Source of the DNA: Phycisphaerales bacterium
GTDB lineage: Bacteria > Planctomycetota > Phycisphaerae > Phycisphaerales > UBA1924
Length of the DNA stretch: 42,542 bases
NCBI GenBank assembly: GCA_027083355.1
Contig: JALWOY010000192.1
Coordinates: 1-42,542, forward strand
Direction: 5' to 3'
How positions within the stretch are numbered: position 1 is the first letter of the stretch; every line of letters starts with the position of its first letter. Shown here one piece after another: positions 25,071-33,725 of this stretch. The notes beneath the pieces were generated by a model. The model ran no database searches and was not told the origin of the DNA. It saw only the letters and a program-made list of their open reading frames with translations. Position numbers and translations under genes: made by a program.

Positions 25071-26489
25071 ATGACCAAACTTGCGGTGATATTCGTTCCG
25101 TTGATGGCGTTATCCGGGTGTGCCTTGAGTCATCCAGTCGACCCCTATGACGGCATGCCGGCCTTCTGGAAGGGGCAGGTTGGCACCACCGAGACACCCA
25201 CGAGTCGCGGCGCCGTGGCCTTGGTCGAGCCGGACGGCCCATTGATGCTGGCGGAAGCGGTCCGGATCGCGCTGGCGAACAACCCGGAGACCGCGGCGAG
25301 GGGGGACGAGGTTCGGGCGGCGGCGGCGCAGAAGGACTTTGCCAAGGGCGAGGCGCTCCCGCATTTCAGCCTGGAAACGGATTACTCGCACTACCTCGAC
25401 AGCCAGCGCCTCGTTGCACCGAGCACGAACGGCCAGACCGGGGTGTTCGGTCGCGACATCGTCTCGGGCGGCGTTGTCATGCGGATTCCGTTGTACACCG
25501 GGGGGCGGATCACCAGCGAGATCGACGCCGCGGAACTGCTGACCAAGGCCGCGCAGCATCAGTTGGTACGGAGTCGGGAAGAGTTGGTGTTCAACGTGTC
25601 GAGCCTGTACTACAACATTCTGGCGCAGCGTCATGTCGTCGAATCGCTCCGGTTCAGCCAGCGGGCACTGGAGCGGCATCTCGAACAAGTCGAGCATCAG
25701 ATCGAGGCGCAGAAGGCCGCGAACGTGGATCGTCTGCGGACGCAGGTGCGGCTGGCGAACATCGATCAGCAGATCGTGGCGGCGCAGAACGTGCTGTCGG
25801 TGCAGCGTGAGGCGATGGCCGATCTGCTGGGTCTTGCGGAGGGTCACGCGGCGATCGAGATTGTCGGTGAACTGGAGGCCGACCCGCCGGCGGGGATCGA
25901 CCCTTCCCTGGCTGTCCGGCGAGCGTTGGCGCAGCGCGAGGATTTTCTGGCGGCTCAAGCGTCGCTGGAGGCTCAGGCCAGGGCCGTCGATGCGGCGCGG
26001 GCGGCGCGATGGCCCTCAATCTCTGGCGAGGCTTCTTATGGGGGGCGATGGGGCGTGGACCCGACGGTCCAGCCGGCGGGAACCGACCGTCTCGAGGATG
26101 TCGGGATGATCGGCTTCACCGGGCACATCCCTCTGTTCGAGGGCGGTCAGATCGTGGCCCGGATCCGCCGGGAACGCATGCGGTTGTCGGCCGCACGGCA
26201 GCGGCTGCGGGCGTTGGCCCTGCGGATTCAGCTGGATGTCAAGACCGCCCTTCTCAACATTGAGTCGACATACAAACGGGTTCAGGCCACCAAAGCCGCC
26301 ATCGAACAGGCGACGGAAAGCCTGCGCATCGAGCGAGAAAAATATGACTTGGGCAAGGGTTCGATCACCGACGTGCTCGATGCCCAATCCTCCTTGTTGT
26401 TCACGCAGACCAGTTACTACGCGGCCCTTTCGGACCACAACGTGGCCCTGGCGCAGTACCGACTGGCCGTAGGGGAGCCGTTGCAATGA
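25071..26489 (+). CDS. TolC-family outer-membrane efflux lipoprotein
   Basis: A 472-residue outer-membrane factor of an RND tripartite pump. The ATG at 25071 is preceded by GGGAG and gives a short signal peptide ending in LSGC, so the protein is probably lipidated, as in NodT/OprM-type channels. Two long alpha-helical repeats follow, visible as AEAVRIALANNPE (start of first repeat) and SLAVRRALAQREDFLAAQ (start of the second), with tunnel-forming coiled segments. It overlaps the next gene by an ATGA junction. Its place between the permease and the fusion protein puts it in the ars operon. Confidence 0.88.
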   Translation: MTKLAVIFVPLMALSGCALSHPVDPYDGMPAFWKGQVGTTETPTSRGAVALVEPDGPLMLAEAVRIALANNPETAARGDEVRAAAAQKDFAKGEALPHFSLETDYSHYLDSQRLVAPSTNGQTGVFGRDIVSGGVVMRIPLYTGGRITSEIDAAELLTKAAQHQLVRSREELVFNVSSLYYNILAQRHVVESLRFSQRALERHLEQVEHQIEAQKAANVDRLRTQVRLANIDQQIVAAQNVLSVQREAMADLLGLAEGHAAIEIVGELEADPPAGIDPSLAVRRALAQREDFLAAQASLEAQARAVDAARAARWPSISGEASYGGRWGVDPTVQPAGTDRLEDVGMIGFTGHIPLFEGGQIVARIRRERMRLSAARQRLRALALRIQLDVKTALLNIESTYKRVQATKAAIEQATESLRIEREKYDLGKGSITDVLDAQSSLLFTQTSYYAALSDHNVALAQYRLAVGEPLQ

Positions 26490-27682
26490 AACGCAGCATC
26501 GCCGTCTTGATCCGCGCCGTGCTTGTCCTGGTGGTCGTCGGGCTGATCGGCCTGGGCGGCGCCCGGCTGATCCAGAACAAGAAGCATGAACTCTCGGCCG
26601 CCCCGAAGTATGGGGTGCGACCCACACCTGTGCATGTGGTGAAAGCCGAGTTGGGCACGCTGACGCAAGACCGGACCTATCTCGGCGTCTGCGAGCCGGT
26701 CCGGCAAGCCGATGTGTCGGCAAGGATCACCGCGACCATCGATGAGGTTGCCTGTGACGAGGGCTCCACGGTCACGGCGGGCCAGGTCCTCATCCGCCTC
26801 GATGATCGTGAGATCCGGCAGAATATTGCCGAGGCCGAGTCCGAGATCGAGCGTGCCAGGTCGGATCTGACGGGCAACGAGGCGGTCGTCGAGTCGCTGA
26901 AACAGAGCGTTGCGTATTGGAATCGTGAAGCCGAGCGCGACAGGTCGCTGGCAGATCGGGGTGACATCCCCGGTTCCCAGGCCGAGGGAACACAGGAGAA
27001 GGCCAACGAGTTCACCGGTCGGTTGCTCGCGGCGCAGCAGCAAACCAGATCGCTCCGGCATCGGATCGAAAGCCTGCAGCGGCGCAAGGGTCAGCTGGAG
27101 ATCCAGTTGAGTTACTGCCTTGTCGAGAGCCCGTACGACGGCTTGGTGGTGCGCCGGCTCGTCGACCCGGGCGACCTGGCTTCGGTCGGCAAGACACTGC
27201 TGCGGGTCGAAGACCGTTCGAGTCTCAAGCTTTCATTCGATATCCCGCAACAGGACATGGAAGAGGTGCACGAAGGGCTTGGGCTCAGGTTCAAGGCGGA
27301 CGGGCGGGAGCGCCGGGGCGCTCTGACGCACCTGTATCCGTCGCTCAGCGCGGACCGCACGATTCGGGCCGAGAGCGTGCTGGGGCCCGAGGCCGCCGCG
27401 GGCCTGACCTGCGGCAGCTATGTGCCGGTATCGGTCGAGGTCGGCCGGATCGAGAATGCCGTGTTGGTGCCCAGCACCAGCCTGATCGAGGGCCCGGACG
27501 GCACGACCTATGTCTTCGTGGTGCGCGATGGCAAGCTGGAGCACCCCATGGTGACGGTGCTCGGCCGGAGCAAGGACCGGGCGGCGATCACGGGGATCGA
27601 GCCGGGCGAGCAGGTTGTCGTGAGCACCTATCTGGGCTGGGCGAACCTGTCCGGGGGGATGGCCGTGGAGCCGGTGCAATGA
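26486..27682 (+). CDS. RND membrane fusion protein (periplasmic adaptor)
   Basis: A 398-residue HlyD/AcrA-type adaptor joining the inner-membrane pump to the outer-membrane channel. One N-terminal hydrophobic segment (about 5-26) anchors or exports it. A barrel-sandwich (lipoyl-like) half motif is seen around DEGSTVTAGQVLIRLDD (about 90-106), then a helical hairpin (about 110-200) and the second half (SPYDGLVVRRLVDPGDLAS). A beta-barrel and membrane-proximal domain complete it. No His/Met-rich metal-binding segment is present. ATG start overlaps the preceding stop, and the end overlaps the pump start (both ATGA). Confidence 0.9.
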   Translation: MKRSIAVLIRAVLVLVVVGLIGLGGARLIQNKKHELSAAPKYGVRPTPVHVVKAELGTLTQDRTYLGVCEPVRQADVSARITATIDEVACDEGSTVTAGQVLIRLDDREIRQNIAEAESEIERARSDLTGNEAVVESLKQSVAYWNREAERDRSLADRGDIPGSQAEGTQEKANEFTGRLLAAQQQTRSLRHRIESLQRRKGQLEIQLSYCLVESPYDGLVVRRLVDPGDLASVGKTLLRVEDRSSLKLSFDIPQQDMEEVHEGLGLRFKADGRERRGALTHLYPSLSADRTIRAESVLGPEAAAGLTCGSYVPVSVEVGRIENAVLVPSTSLIEGPDGTTYVFVVRDGKLEHPMVTVLGRSKDRAAITGIEPGEQVVVSTYLGWANLSGGMAVEPVQ

Positions 27683-30600
27683 ACCTGACAAACTTTTCTC
27701 TGAAGAACCCCTACGCGGTGACGGCCCTTGTGCTCGTCGTGACGGCGCTGGGCCTGTTCGCGTTCTTCCGCACGCCCACGGATCTTTTTCCCAACACGGT
27801 CCCGCCGCAGGTGGTGGTGATTACGGTCGAGCCGGGGGCGGCGGCGAGTGATGTGTCCGACAAGATCACGCAGGTGATCGAGAAGGAGCTGAGTTCGATC
27901 AGCGGGTTGAAGAAGGTGGTCAGCACCAGCCGCGACGAGGTGTCTTCCGTCAACGCCGAGTTTTATTACGACAAGCCGATCGGCGAGGCGGTGGTTGATG
28001 TGCAGAACGCCATCAGCCGGATCCGTGCGACCTTACCCGACGACATCTTCGAGCCGCGGATCTACCGCATCACCGATGCCACGCGTCCGCTGCTGACCGT
28101 GGCCATCAGCCCCAAGGCCGGCAGCACGAAGACCTTCGCGGAGCTGCGCCTGCTGGCCGAGAACGAGATCATGGACGCGATCCTCCGCGTGCCGGGGATT
28201 GCGGACGTGGACATCTTCGGCGGATACCAACCCGAGGTCCGCGTGCATGTCCGCCGGGAGGATTTGTTCGCCAATAGACTCACGATCGCGCAGGTCGTCG
28301 GGGCGCTCTCCAGGCAGAACGTCTCCGCCCCGGCGGGCACGATCTACACCGACCGGAACGAGTTGCTGGTGCGGACGGTCGGGGAGTTTGCCGACCTCGA
28401 GACGATACGGGACCTGCCCATCGCCCGGGCCGGCGACGGGTTCATCCGCGTGCGCGATGTCGCCGATGTCGTGCTCGACCACCGGGAACAACGCAGTTTC
28501 TATCACGGCAACGGCAAGCGGGCGATTGCGATTAACGTGCTGCGCCCGGAGAGCGGGCCCACTGTCTCGGCCATCAGGAATTTCAAGGCCTTCCTGCCGA
28601 AACTTGAGGCGCGGTACCCCGACATCGACTTCCAGATCACCGATGATCAGCAGCCCATCATCGACGTCAACGTGCACGGCATGCGCGGCTCTCTGGTCGA
28701 TGCGGTCATCCTCACTGTGTTGATCATCTTTATATTTCTCGCCGATATGCGTGCGGCGGCGGTAGTGTCGATCAGCATCCCGCTCGCGTTCCTGACGAGC
28801 CTTGTTGTGCTGTGGTTCAGCCCGTACACGCTCAACATGGTCACGTTATCCGGGCTGATCATCGCGGTCGGGATCGTGCTGGATGCGTCCATTGTCGTGC
28901 TGGAAAACATCTACAGGCACTATCGCGAGATGGACCGGCCCGATGCCCTCAAGGCCGCCCGTGAGGGGACGGGAGAAGTGGCCCTGGCCGTGATGGGGGG
29001 AACGCTGACCACGGTGATCGTGCTCATCCCGGTGATGTTCACCGGCGGGTACACCCAGCAGACCATGCGCCCCCTGAACCTGATGATTGCCTCGACGATC
29101 CTCGCCTCCCAGGTGGTCGCGATGACCGTCGTGCCGCTGCTGGCCTCGAAGTTGCTGGGGCGGGTTTCGGGTCGTCGCAACATCATCGAGCGGGTCTTTA
29201 CCAAGACCGATGCGGGCGTATCCCTCCTGGCGAGGCTGTACCTGTGGATTCTGCGCAATGCGCTGCGCTGGCGCGTGCTCACGCTGATCCTGGCGGCGGC
29301 ACTCTTCGTCGTCACGATGAAGCTCGTCCCGCCGCTCATCGGCGGAGAGCTGATGCCGAAGATGGACACCGGGATCGCGTTGATCGAGTTCGACTGCCCC
29401 TCCGATCGCGCCCCCGCGCAGGTCGAGAAGGTCCTCGGCCGGATCGAACAGATGGTCTACCGGCAGCCCGGAGTGGAGATGGTCTCTTCGATCATCGGAT
29501 CCGAGCCGGGACAGATCAGTTTCGGCGGCGGCGGCGCAACAGCCCAATCCGGCAAACTCACGATTCACCTCGTTGATCGCCAACCCCGGTCCGAAACGAT
29601 CTGGCAGATCGAAGACAAATGGCGTAACGAGTTGCGCCATATCGCCGGTGTGCGGACGTTCCGTGTCAGCGAGTTCGGCGCGACACCGCTCTCGACCACC
29701 AGGGCCCCGCTCGACATCATCATCAGCGGACCCGATTCCCGGGTGGTCAGCCAACTGGCGGATCAGAGCCTGCACGCGCTCAAGGGGTTGCCGGGGCTGG
29801 TCGACGTCCGGCGGAGCTGGTACTTCGACAAAACCGAGCAGCACGTCGAGATCGACCCGATGCTCGCGAGGTTCTACGGCACGTCACCCTCGGAAGCGAC
29901 ACACGAACTCAAGGCCGCCATCAAGGGTGTGCCGGGCACCACCATGCGGCTGGCCGGGTATCTGGACATCCCGATCCGCGTGCTATACGCGGCGACCGAC
30001 ATCGCCTCGCCCGCCGATCTGGAGCAGGTGTACATCCCCACCCGCGTCGGTTCAACACCGCTGCGGGCGATGGCGACCATCACCGCCACGACCGATCAGC
30101 CCTTCATTACCCGTGAGCGATTGAACAACACGATCGACATCACCGGGCAGAACCACACGCTCACCATCGCGCAGGTGGCGAAGATGGCCGGGAAGCGCCT
30201 GGCGAAGATCAAGACGCCCGCGGGTTACTCCATCAAGGTCTCGGGCACCGCGGCGGACATGAAGGTCGGCAAGCAGGAAATGGGCAAGGCGTTGCTGATC
30301 GGGATCGTTCTGCTCTACTTCCTCCTGCTGGCGATGTTCAAGTCGTTCAGCCACCCGCTCGTCATCATGTCCGCCATCCCACTGGCGATCGCCGGCGCGA
30401 TGTGGGGCCTGCTGCTCTTCGACAAGCCCATGTGCAAGCCCGCGACGATGGGGCTCATCCTCCTGGGCGGCACGATCGTGAACAACAGCATCCTCCTGCT
30501 GGACTTCATCTTCGAAGCACGGAAGCGCGGCATCCCGAAGAACGAGGCCATCCTCCAGTCCGTGCGTCTGCGCATCCGCCCGATCCTGATGACGACGTTC

Positions 30601-30837
30601 GCCACCAGCATCGGGCTGGTGCCGCTCATCTTCGAGATGGCGGTGGGTCTGGAGCGCATGAGCCCGCTCGGCATCGTCGCCGCCACGGGGCTGATCATCG
30701 GGACGTTCCTGACCATGATCGTGATCCCGGTCGTGTATTCGAGCGTGGACAGCTCGGTCGTCCGGGCGGGCCGTGCCCTCCGCTGGTTCATGGGCGTCCA
30801 GCCGAGAGCCGGCACACCGAAGAGCTCCCCGGGATGA
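27679..30837 (+). CDS. RND-family efflux pump subunit
   Basis: A 1052-residue proton-driven RND transporter of normal length, with the first membrane helix at about 10-28 and two blocks of helices (about 335-540 and 870-1030) around periplasmic loops. The helix-4 motif is AVGIVLDASIVVLEN: one Asp in the proton relay, as in heavy-metal (HME) types, rather than the Asp-Asp pair of drug (HAE1) types. FFRTPTDLFP near the start and the duplicated fold are typical. Substrate is not determined; position in an arsR-led operon suggests arsenicals or antimonials, which would be unusual for RND pumps. Start coupled to the adaptor by ATGA. Confidence 0.9.
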   Translation: MNLTNFSLKNPYAVTALVLVVTALGLFAFFRTPTDLFPNTVPPQVVVITVEPGAAASDVSDKITQVIEKELSSISGLKKVVSTSRDEVSSVNAEFYYDKPIGEAVVDVQNAISRIRATLPDDIFEPRIYRITDATRPLLTVAISPKAGSTKTFAELRLLAENEIMDAILRVPGIADVDIFGGYQPEVRVHVRREDLFANRLTIAQVVGALSRQNVSAPAGTIYTDRNELLVRTVGEFADLETIRDLPIARAGDGFIRVRDVADVVLDHREQRSFYHGNGKRAIAINVLRPESGPTVSAIRNFKAFLPKLEARYPDIDFQITDDQQPIIDVNVHGMRGSLVDAVILTVLIIFIFLADMRAAAVVSISIPLAFLTSLVVLWFSPYTLNMVTLSGLIIAVGIVLDASIVVLENIYRHYREMDRPDALKAAREGTGEVALAVMGGTLTTVIVLIPVMFTGGYTQQTMRPLNLMIASTILASQVVAMTVVPLLASKLLGRVSGRRNIIERVFTKTDAGVSLLARLYLWILRNALRWRVLTLILAAALFVVTMKLVPPLIGGELMPKMDTGIALIEFDCPSDRAPAQVEKVLGRIEQMVYRQPGVEMVSSIIGSEPGQISFGGGGATAQSGKLTIHLVDRQPRSETIWQIEDKWRNELRHIAGVRTFRVSEFGATPLSTTRAPLDIIISGPDSRVVSQLADQSLHALKGLPGLVDVRRSWYFDKTEQHVEIDPMLARFYGTSPSEATHELKAAIKGVPGTTMRLAGYLDIPIRVLYAATDIASPADLEQVYIPTRVGSTPLRAMATITATTDQPFITRERLNNTIDITGQNHTLTIAQVAKMAGKRLAKIKTPAGYSIKVSGTAADMKVGKQEMGKALLIGIVLLYFLLLAMFKSFSHPLVIMSAIPLAIAGAMWGLLLFDKPMCKPATMGLILLGGTIVNNSILLLDFIFEARKRGIPKNEAILQSVRLRIRPILMTTFATSIGLVPLIFEMAVGLERMSPLGIVAATGLIIGTFLTMIVIPVVYSSVDSSVVRAGRALRWFMGVQPRAGTPKSSPG

Positions 30838-30931
30838 TGGACGCCCTTGGCATGAAACGGTCGTGACGGTTCGGCACAACACCGAACCAGCCGGAACAGG
30901 AAACAGCAGATTCACACACGGAGACAACACA

Positions 30932-31183
30932 ATGAAACAAATCAAAATCCTTGGCACGGGATGCCCGAAGTGCCAAAAACTCGCCGAGAACACGAAAACG
31001 GCCGCCGATCAGCTCGGGATCGGATGCGAGATCGAGAAGGTCACCGAGATCAGCGAGATCATGAAGTTCGGCGTGATGCTGACGCCGGCTCTGGTCATCG
31101 GTGATCAGGTCAAAGTATCCGGCACCGTCCCGAGTGTCGAGCAGATCAAGTCCATGCTGCAGGAAGACCAAGCCGCGAGTTGA
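30932..31183 (+). CDS. arsE: ArsE-like small redox-active disulfide protein
   Basis: An 83-residue thioredoxin-fold protein of the TM0996/MTH895 type. The redox motif GCPKCQKL lies at about 10-17 and the cis-proline segment GVMLTPALVI follows. Such proteins commonly accompany ArsP-like permeases, and in arsEFG loci the corresponding ArsE takes part in efflux of trivalent aromatic arsenicals. GGAG stands eight bases upstream of the ATG. The 94-bp gap from the pump gene has no promoter I can identify, so it probably belongs to the same transcript. Confidence 0.85.
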   Translation: MKQIKILGTGCPKCQKLAENTKTAADQLGIGCEIEKVTEISEIMKFGVMLTPALVIGDQVKVSGTVPSVEQIKSMLQEDQAAS

Positions 31184-31223
31184 CAGACTCGAATTCCGGT
31201 TCCAACCGAAGGAGTCCCGAAAA

Positions 31224-31778
31224 GTGAAGCCGAATCTACACAAGTTCGTGACGCTCGTCCTCGTCGCAGCGGCTGTGGCCGTCGTCCTGCTCGTGAAGCA
31301 GAGAGAAACACGATCCGTATCGGAAGCACGAACAGGCCCGTCTTCCGTCGCCGTTGTCGACAAACAAGCGAGTGTTCCGGCGGCGGAGCCGAAGCCGGAG
31401 GTCTCCACGGCAGCCGCAGACTCTCCCGAATCCTCGGACAAAGCGACAACCCGTATGGCCGCGCACGTTGGGCTGCCGAAACTCATGGACCTCGGTGCGG
31501 ACAAGTGCATCCCGTGCAAGAAGATGGCACCGATCCTCGAGGCGATGCGGAAGGACTACGCAGGACAGCTCGACGTCGTTTTCATCGACGTCTGGAAGAA
31601 TCATCAGGCGGCGGAGCAACACCACATCAGGCTCATCCCGACCCAGATCTTCTTCGACGCGCAAGGACACGAACTGTATCGGCATGAGGGCTTCTTCTCA
31701 CGCGAAGACATCCTCGACAAGTGGAAGGAACTCGGCCATGTGTTCACCACGCCGGCCAAGAAAAAGTCGGATGGGTGA
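31224..31778 (+). CDS. arsF: ArsF-like membrane-anchored thioredoxin
   Basis: A 184-residue protein with an N-terminal membrane anchor (about 6-24), a Ser/Ala/Glu-rich linker (about 30-80) and a thioredoxin domain in the periplasm. The active site is KCIPCKKMAPIL; the cis-Pro loop is RLIPTQIFFD. GTG at 31224 is chosen because GGAG lies nine bases upstream; this start puts the anchor at the N-terminus. It is set between the ArsE-like and ArsG-like genes, as in arsEFG clusters, and probably exchanges electrons with the CcdA-like protein next to it. Confidence 0.82.
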   Translation: MKPNLHKFVTLVLVAAAVAVVLLVKQRETRSVSEARTGPSSVAVVDKQASVPAAEPKPEVSTAAADSPESSDKATTRMAAHVGLPKLMDLGADKCIPCKKMAPILEAMRKDYAGQLDVVFIDVWKNHQAAEQHHIRLIPTQIFFDAQGHELYRHEGFFSREDILDKWKELGHVFTTPAKKKSDG

Positions 31779-31838
31779 AAACCAAGGATGTGAACCCGGT
31801 GAATCTCGCCCCTCGCCCGGCCTCTCGCAGATACCCCA

Positions 31839-32540
31839 ATGGAACAACTCTTTGAGAACCTGAGCCACGCCGTCGAAGGATCGCCGTTCGTCGCGATCGC
31901 TGCGGCCTTTGCCTGGGGCGTGCTGAGCATCCTGCTGAGCCCCTGTCACCTTTCGAGCATCCCGCTGATCATCGGGTTTATCAGCGGCCAGGATGGTGTG
32001 GTCACATTCCGCCGCGCCTTGACTCTCTCCACGCTGTTCGCCGTCGGCATCCTGATCACGATCGGCATGATCGGTGTGATCACCGCGGCCGCCGGGCGGA
32101 TGATGGGCGACATCGGTGCCTACGGAAACTATTTCGTCGCGGTCATCTTCCTTGTCGTGGGGCTTGTTCTGCTCGGGGTCATCCCCATGCCGTGGTCCGG
32201 CCCGGGACGGGTCGGCATGAAACGAAAGGGCGCACTTGCCGCGTTCATCCTCGGGCTCGTCTTCGGCGTCGCGCTCGGGCCGTGCACGTTCGCCTATATG
32301 GCTCCTATGCTCGCCGTCACGTTCAAGTTCGCATCAACACGTTTGGCGTATGGCATCCTGCTTCTCGTCGCCTACGGCACGGGCCATTGCGCCGTGATCG
32401 TTCTGGCGGGGGCAAGCACCGAGTTTGTGCAGCGCTACCTGAACTGGAACAACAAATCCGGGGGCGCCGCCGTGTTGCGTGGGGTGTGCGGGTTTCTCGT
32501 GATCCTCGGCGGACTGTATCTGATCTACGCCGCGCCTTGA
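31839..32540 (+). CDS. arsG: ArsG-like CcdA/DsbD-type membrane protein
   Basis: A 233-residue polytopic protein of the CcdA/DsbD transmembrane family, about six segments. The paired cysteines expected in this family are in LLSPCHLSSIPLI (first half) and GVALGPCTFAYM (second half); they relay electrons across the membrane. Its close relatives next to arsE and arsF are called ArsG and are proposed permeases for aromatic arsenicals. Which of the two activities applies here cannot be told from sequence. Last gene of the operon; the ATG at 31839 has a weak ribosome-binding site. Confidence 0.83.
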   Translation: MEQLFENLSHAVEGSPFVAIAAAFAWGVLSILLSPCHLSSIPLIIGFISGQDGVVTFRRALTLSTLFAVGILITIGMIGVITAAAGRMMGDIGAYGNYFVAVIFLVVGLVLLGVIPMPWSGPGRVGMKRKGALAAFILGLVFGVALGPCTFAYMAPMLAVTFKFASTRLAYGILLLVAYGTGHCAVIVLAGASTEFVQRYLNWNNKSGGAAVLRGVCGFLVILGGLYLIYAAP

Positions 32541-32833
32541 TGGAGCGTCCGCCTTCTTTGATCGCAGGGATACAGTTTCGGGATGGCACGCATCGACCAG
32601 TGGTGTTACACCAATTGACTACCCCCATTTTTTCTGTACTAGTCCCTATGGAAGTCTTGGTTCAAGTGCGCTTGTGCCCGTTTCTGTACCAGCCGCAATA
32701 TCAATCACGGATGAAATCCGGGCGAGAGGTATTCGCACTTGCAGATGGATCGCAGGCGTGTCTTGGTCAATGACCGCCACGCCGCGCCGACGCCGTCGAG
32801 CAGATCGTCGTAGCCGTCGTCGCCTCGCCAATG
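32541..32833. other. Intergenic region after the ars operon
   Basis: No recognised gene. A perfect small hairpin TGGTGT-T-ACACCA lies near 32600-32612, with TTTTTT at 32628-32633, too far for a standard terminator. TTGACT (32615-32620) is followed after 16 bp by TACTAG, a weak promoter-like pair. Directly below it an ORF of 41 codons runs from ATG 32648 to TGA 32773; it has no recognisable domain and may not be expressed. Confidence 0.35.
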
Positions 32834-32932
32834 CCGGATTTTTGCTATTTTCGGGCGAAAAATCCGGCGTGAGCCCCTCGCTTCACATCAGCGCAAGAAA
32901 AAGCGGAAACCCCTTGTTTTCAAGGACTTCCG
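32834..32932. repeat. Double-hairpin element flanking the ars operon, right copy
   Basis: About 99 bp, near-identical to 22793-22890. The first hairpin has a perfect 10-bp stem (CCGGATTTTT / AAAAATCCGG, 32834-32867); the second (32904-32932) matches the left copy. Compared with the left copy, the fifth stem pair changed from T-A to A-T on both sides, a compensatory change. On the minus strand, hairpin two is followed by CTTTTTCTTG and would terminate transcripts coming from the tRNA remnant just upstream. Confidence 0.8.
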
Positions 32933-32939
32933 CTCTGAA

Positions 32940-32981
32940 TCGGGGTGAGAGGATTCGAACCTCCGACCTTCTCGTCCCGAA
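32940..32981 (-). pseudogene. 3' part of a tRNA-Pro(CGG) gene, probable att scar
   Basis: On the minus strand the sequence reads from an anticodon loop (TTCGGGA, anticodon CGG) through the 3' anticodon stem, variable loop, a T arm (GGAGG-TTCGAAT-CCTCT) and the 3' acceptor strand CACCCCG with discriminator A. The 5' half is absent: upstream sequence does not pair with the anticodon or acceptor stem. The break at the anticodon loop is where tyrosine recombinases cross over in tRNA genes. A terminator hairpin follows directly on its 3' side. Confidence 0.72.
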
Positions 32982-33051
32982 CACGATACTAAACAGCGTT
33001 TCTGGGCCATGAGGGCCGATTCAGGGAACAGAAGTGGACACAAACGGACAG

Positions 33052-33198
33052 TTACGCTGGATTCGAATCCGGCGGATTCGAAGGCCACGCTGCCCACCAT
33101 TCGGACGAGTCTGGCCCTTCGCCAGCTTCAATCCGTCGCTTGGCCTCAGATAGCCTCCATTCAGCCGCCTGAAGTTCCTCGGGCGTGAATTTTTCGGT
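33052..33198 (-). pseudogene. Unassigned open fragment
   Basis: In the same frame as the ISL3 remnant, and directly after its TGA, the minus strand reads 48 codons including TPEELQAAEWRLSEAKRRIE before a stop at 33052-33054. The helical, coding-like composition suggests the tail of an unidentified protein. No start codon is present. The other two frames here also stay open, so this is weakly supported. Confidence 0.25.
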
Positions 33199-33332
33199 TC
33201 ATCCGGCATTTCCGGGGTGTGCTCCCGGGAAGGCTGCTCTGATCTTGAGGAAGAAGTAGTCTTGGTCGCGGTATCCATACGCCATGCGTTTGATGACCTT
33301 GATCTTGTTGTTGATGCCCTCGATCGAGTTCT
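33199..33332 (-). pseudogene. ISL3-family transposase, C-terminal fragment
   Basis: The minus strand encodes EGINNKIKVIKRMAYGYRD followed by a DYFFLKIRAAFPG segment, the characteristic end of ISL3-type (DDE_Tnp_ISL3) transposases, up to TGA at 33199-33201. Everything upstream, including the catalytic residues, is missing. It is joined to an IS3 OrfA fragment within about ten bases at 33321-33332. Confidence 0.72.
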
Positions 33333-33514
33333 TTGAGCCGCCGGACTTCCTCGGCCTTCATCCTGCCTTACTGGTTCCGCCAGCGGTGGAAGGTCGCCTC
33401 GCTGACGCCGAGGGCCTGGATGACCTGGGCGACGGGCCGCCCCGCCGCCAGCATCGCGTCGGCCTCACGGAGTTTGGTCACGATCTGTTCCGGACTGTGT
33501 CTTGTTTGCTTCAT
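33333..33514 (-). pseudogene. IS3-family OrfA fragment with internal stop
   Basis: From ATG at 33514, preceded by GGAG, the minus strand reads a helix-turn-helix typical of IS3 OrfA (HSPEQIVTKLREADAML, then VAQVIQALGVSEATFHRWRNQ). A TAA at 33368-33370 interrupts it where relatives have a tyrosine codon, and the frame then continues as MKAEEVRRLKEL before the join to the ISL3 fragment. OrfB is absent. A decayed element. Confidence 0.75.
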
Positions 33515-33725
33515 CAGGAGTCTCCTCGGCCCGACCGGAGCCGCTCGGGACTCTCATAGCACATGGATCAGGATTTGGGGAGCGGGCCACCGGCGTCCCG
33601 GCACCGCATACAAAGCCCCTGTACAGTAGAGAACGAGGTGATGCTCGATAATTCATTTTCGTGCGTGATCTTATCTCGAAGATCATGTGGCGTATCAGGA
33701 TTCACCGCTGAGGCCGCGTCTTCGC

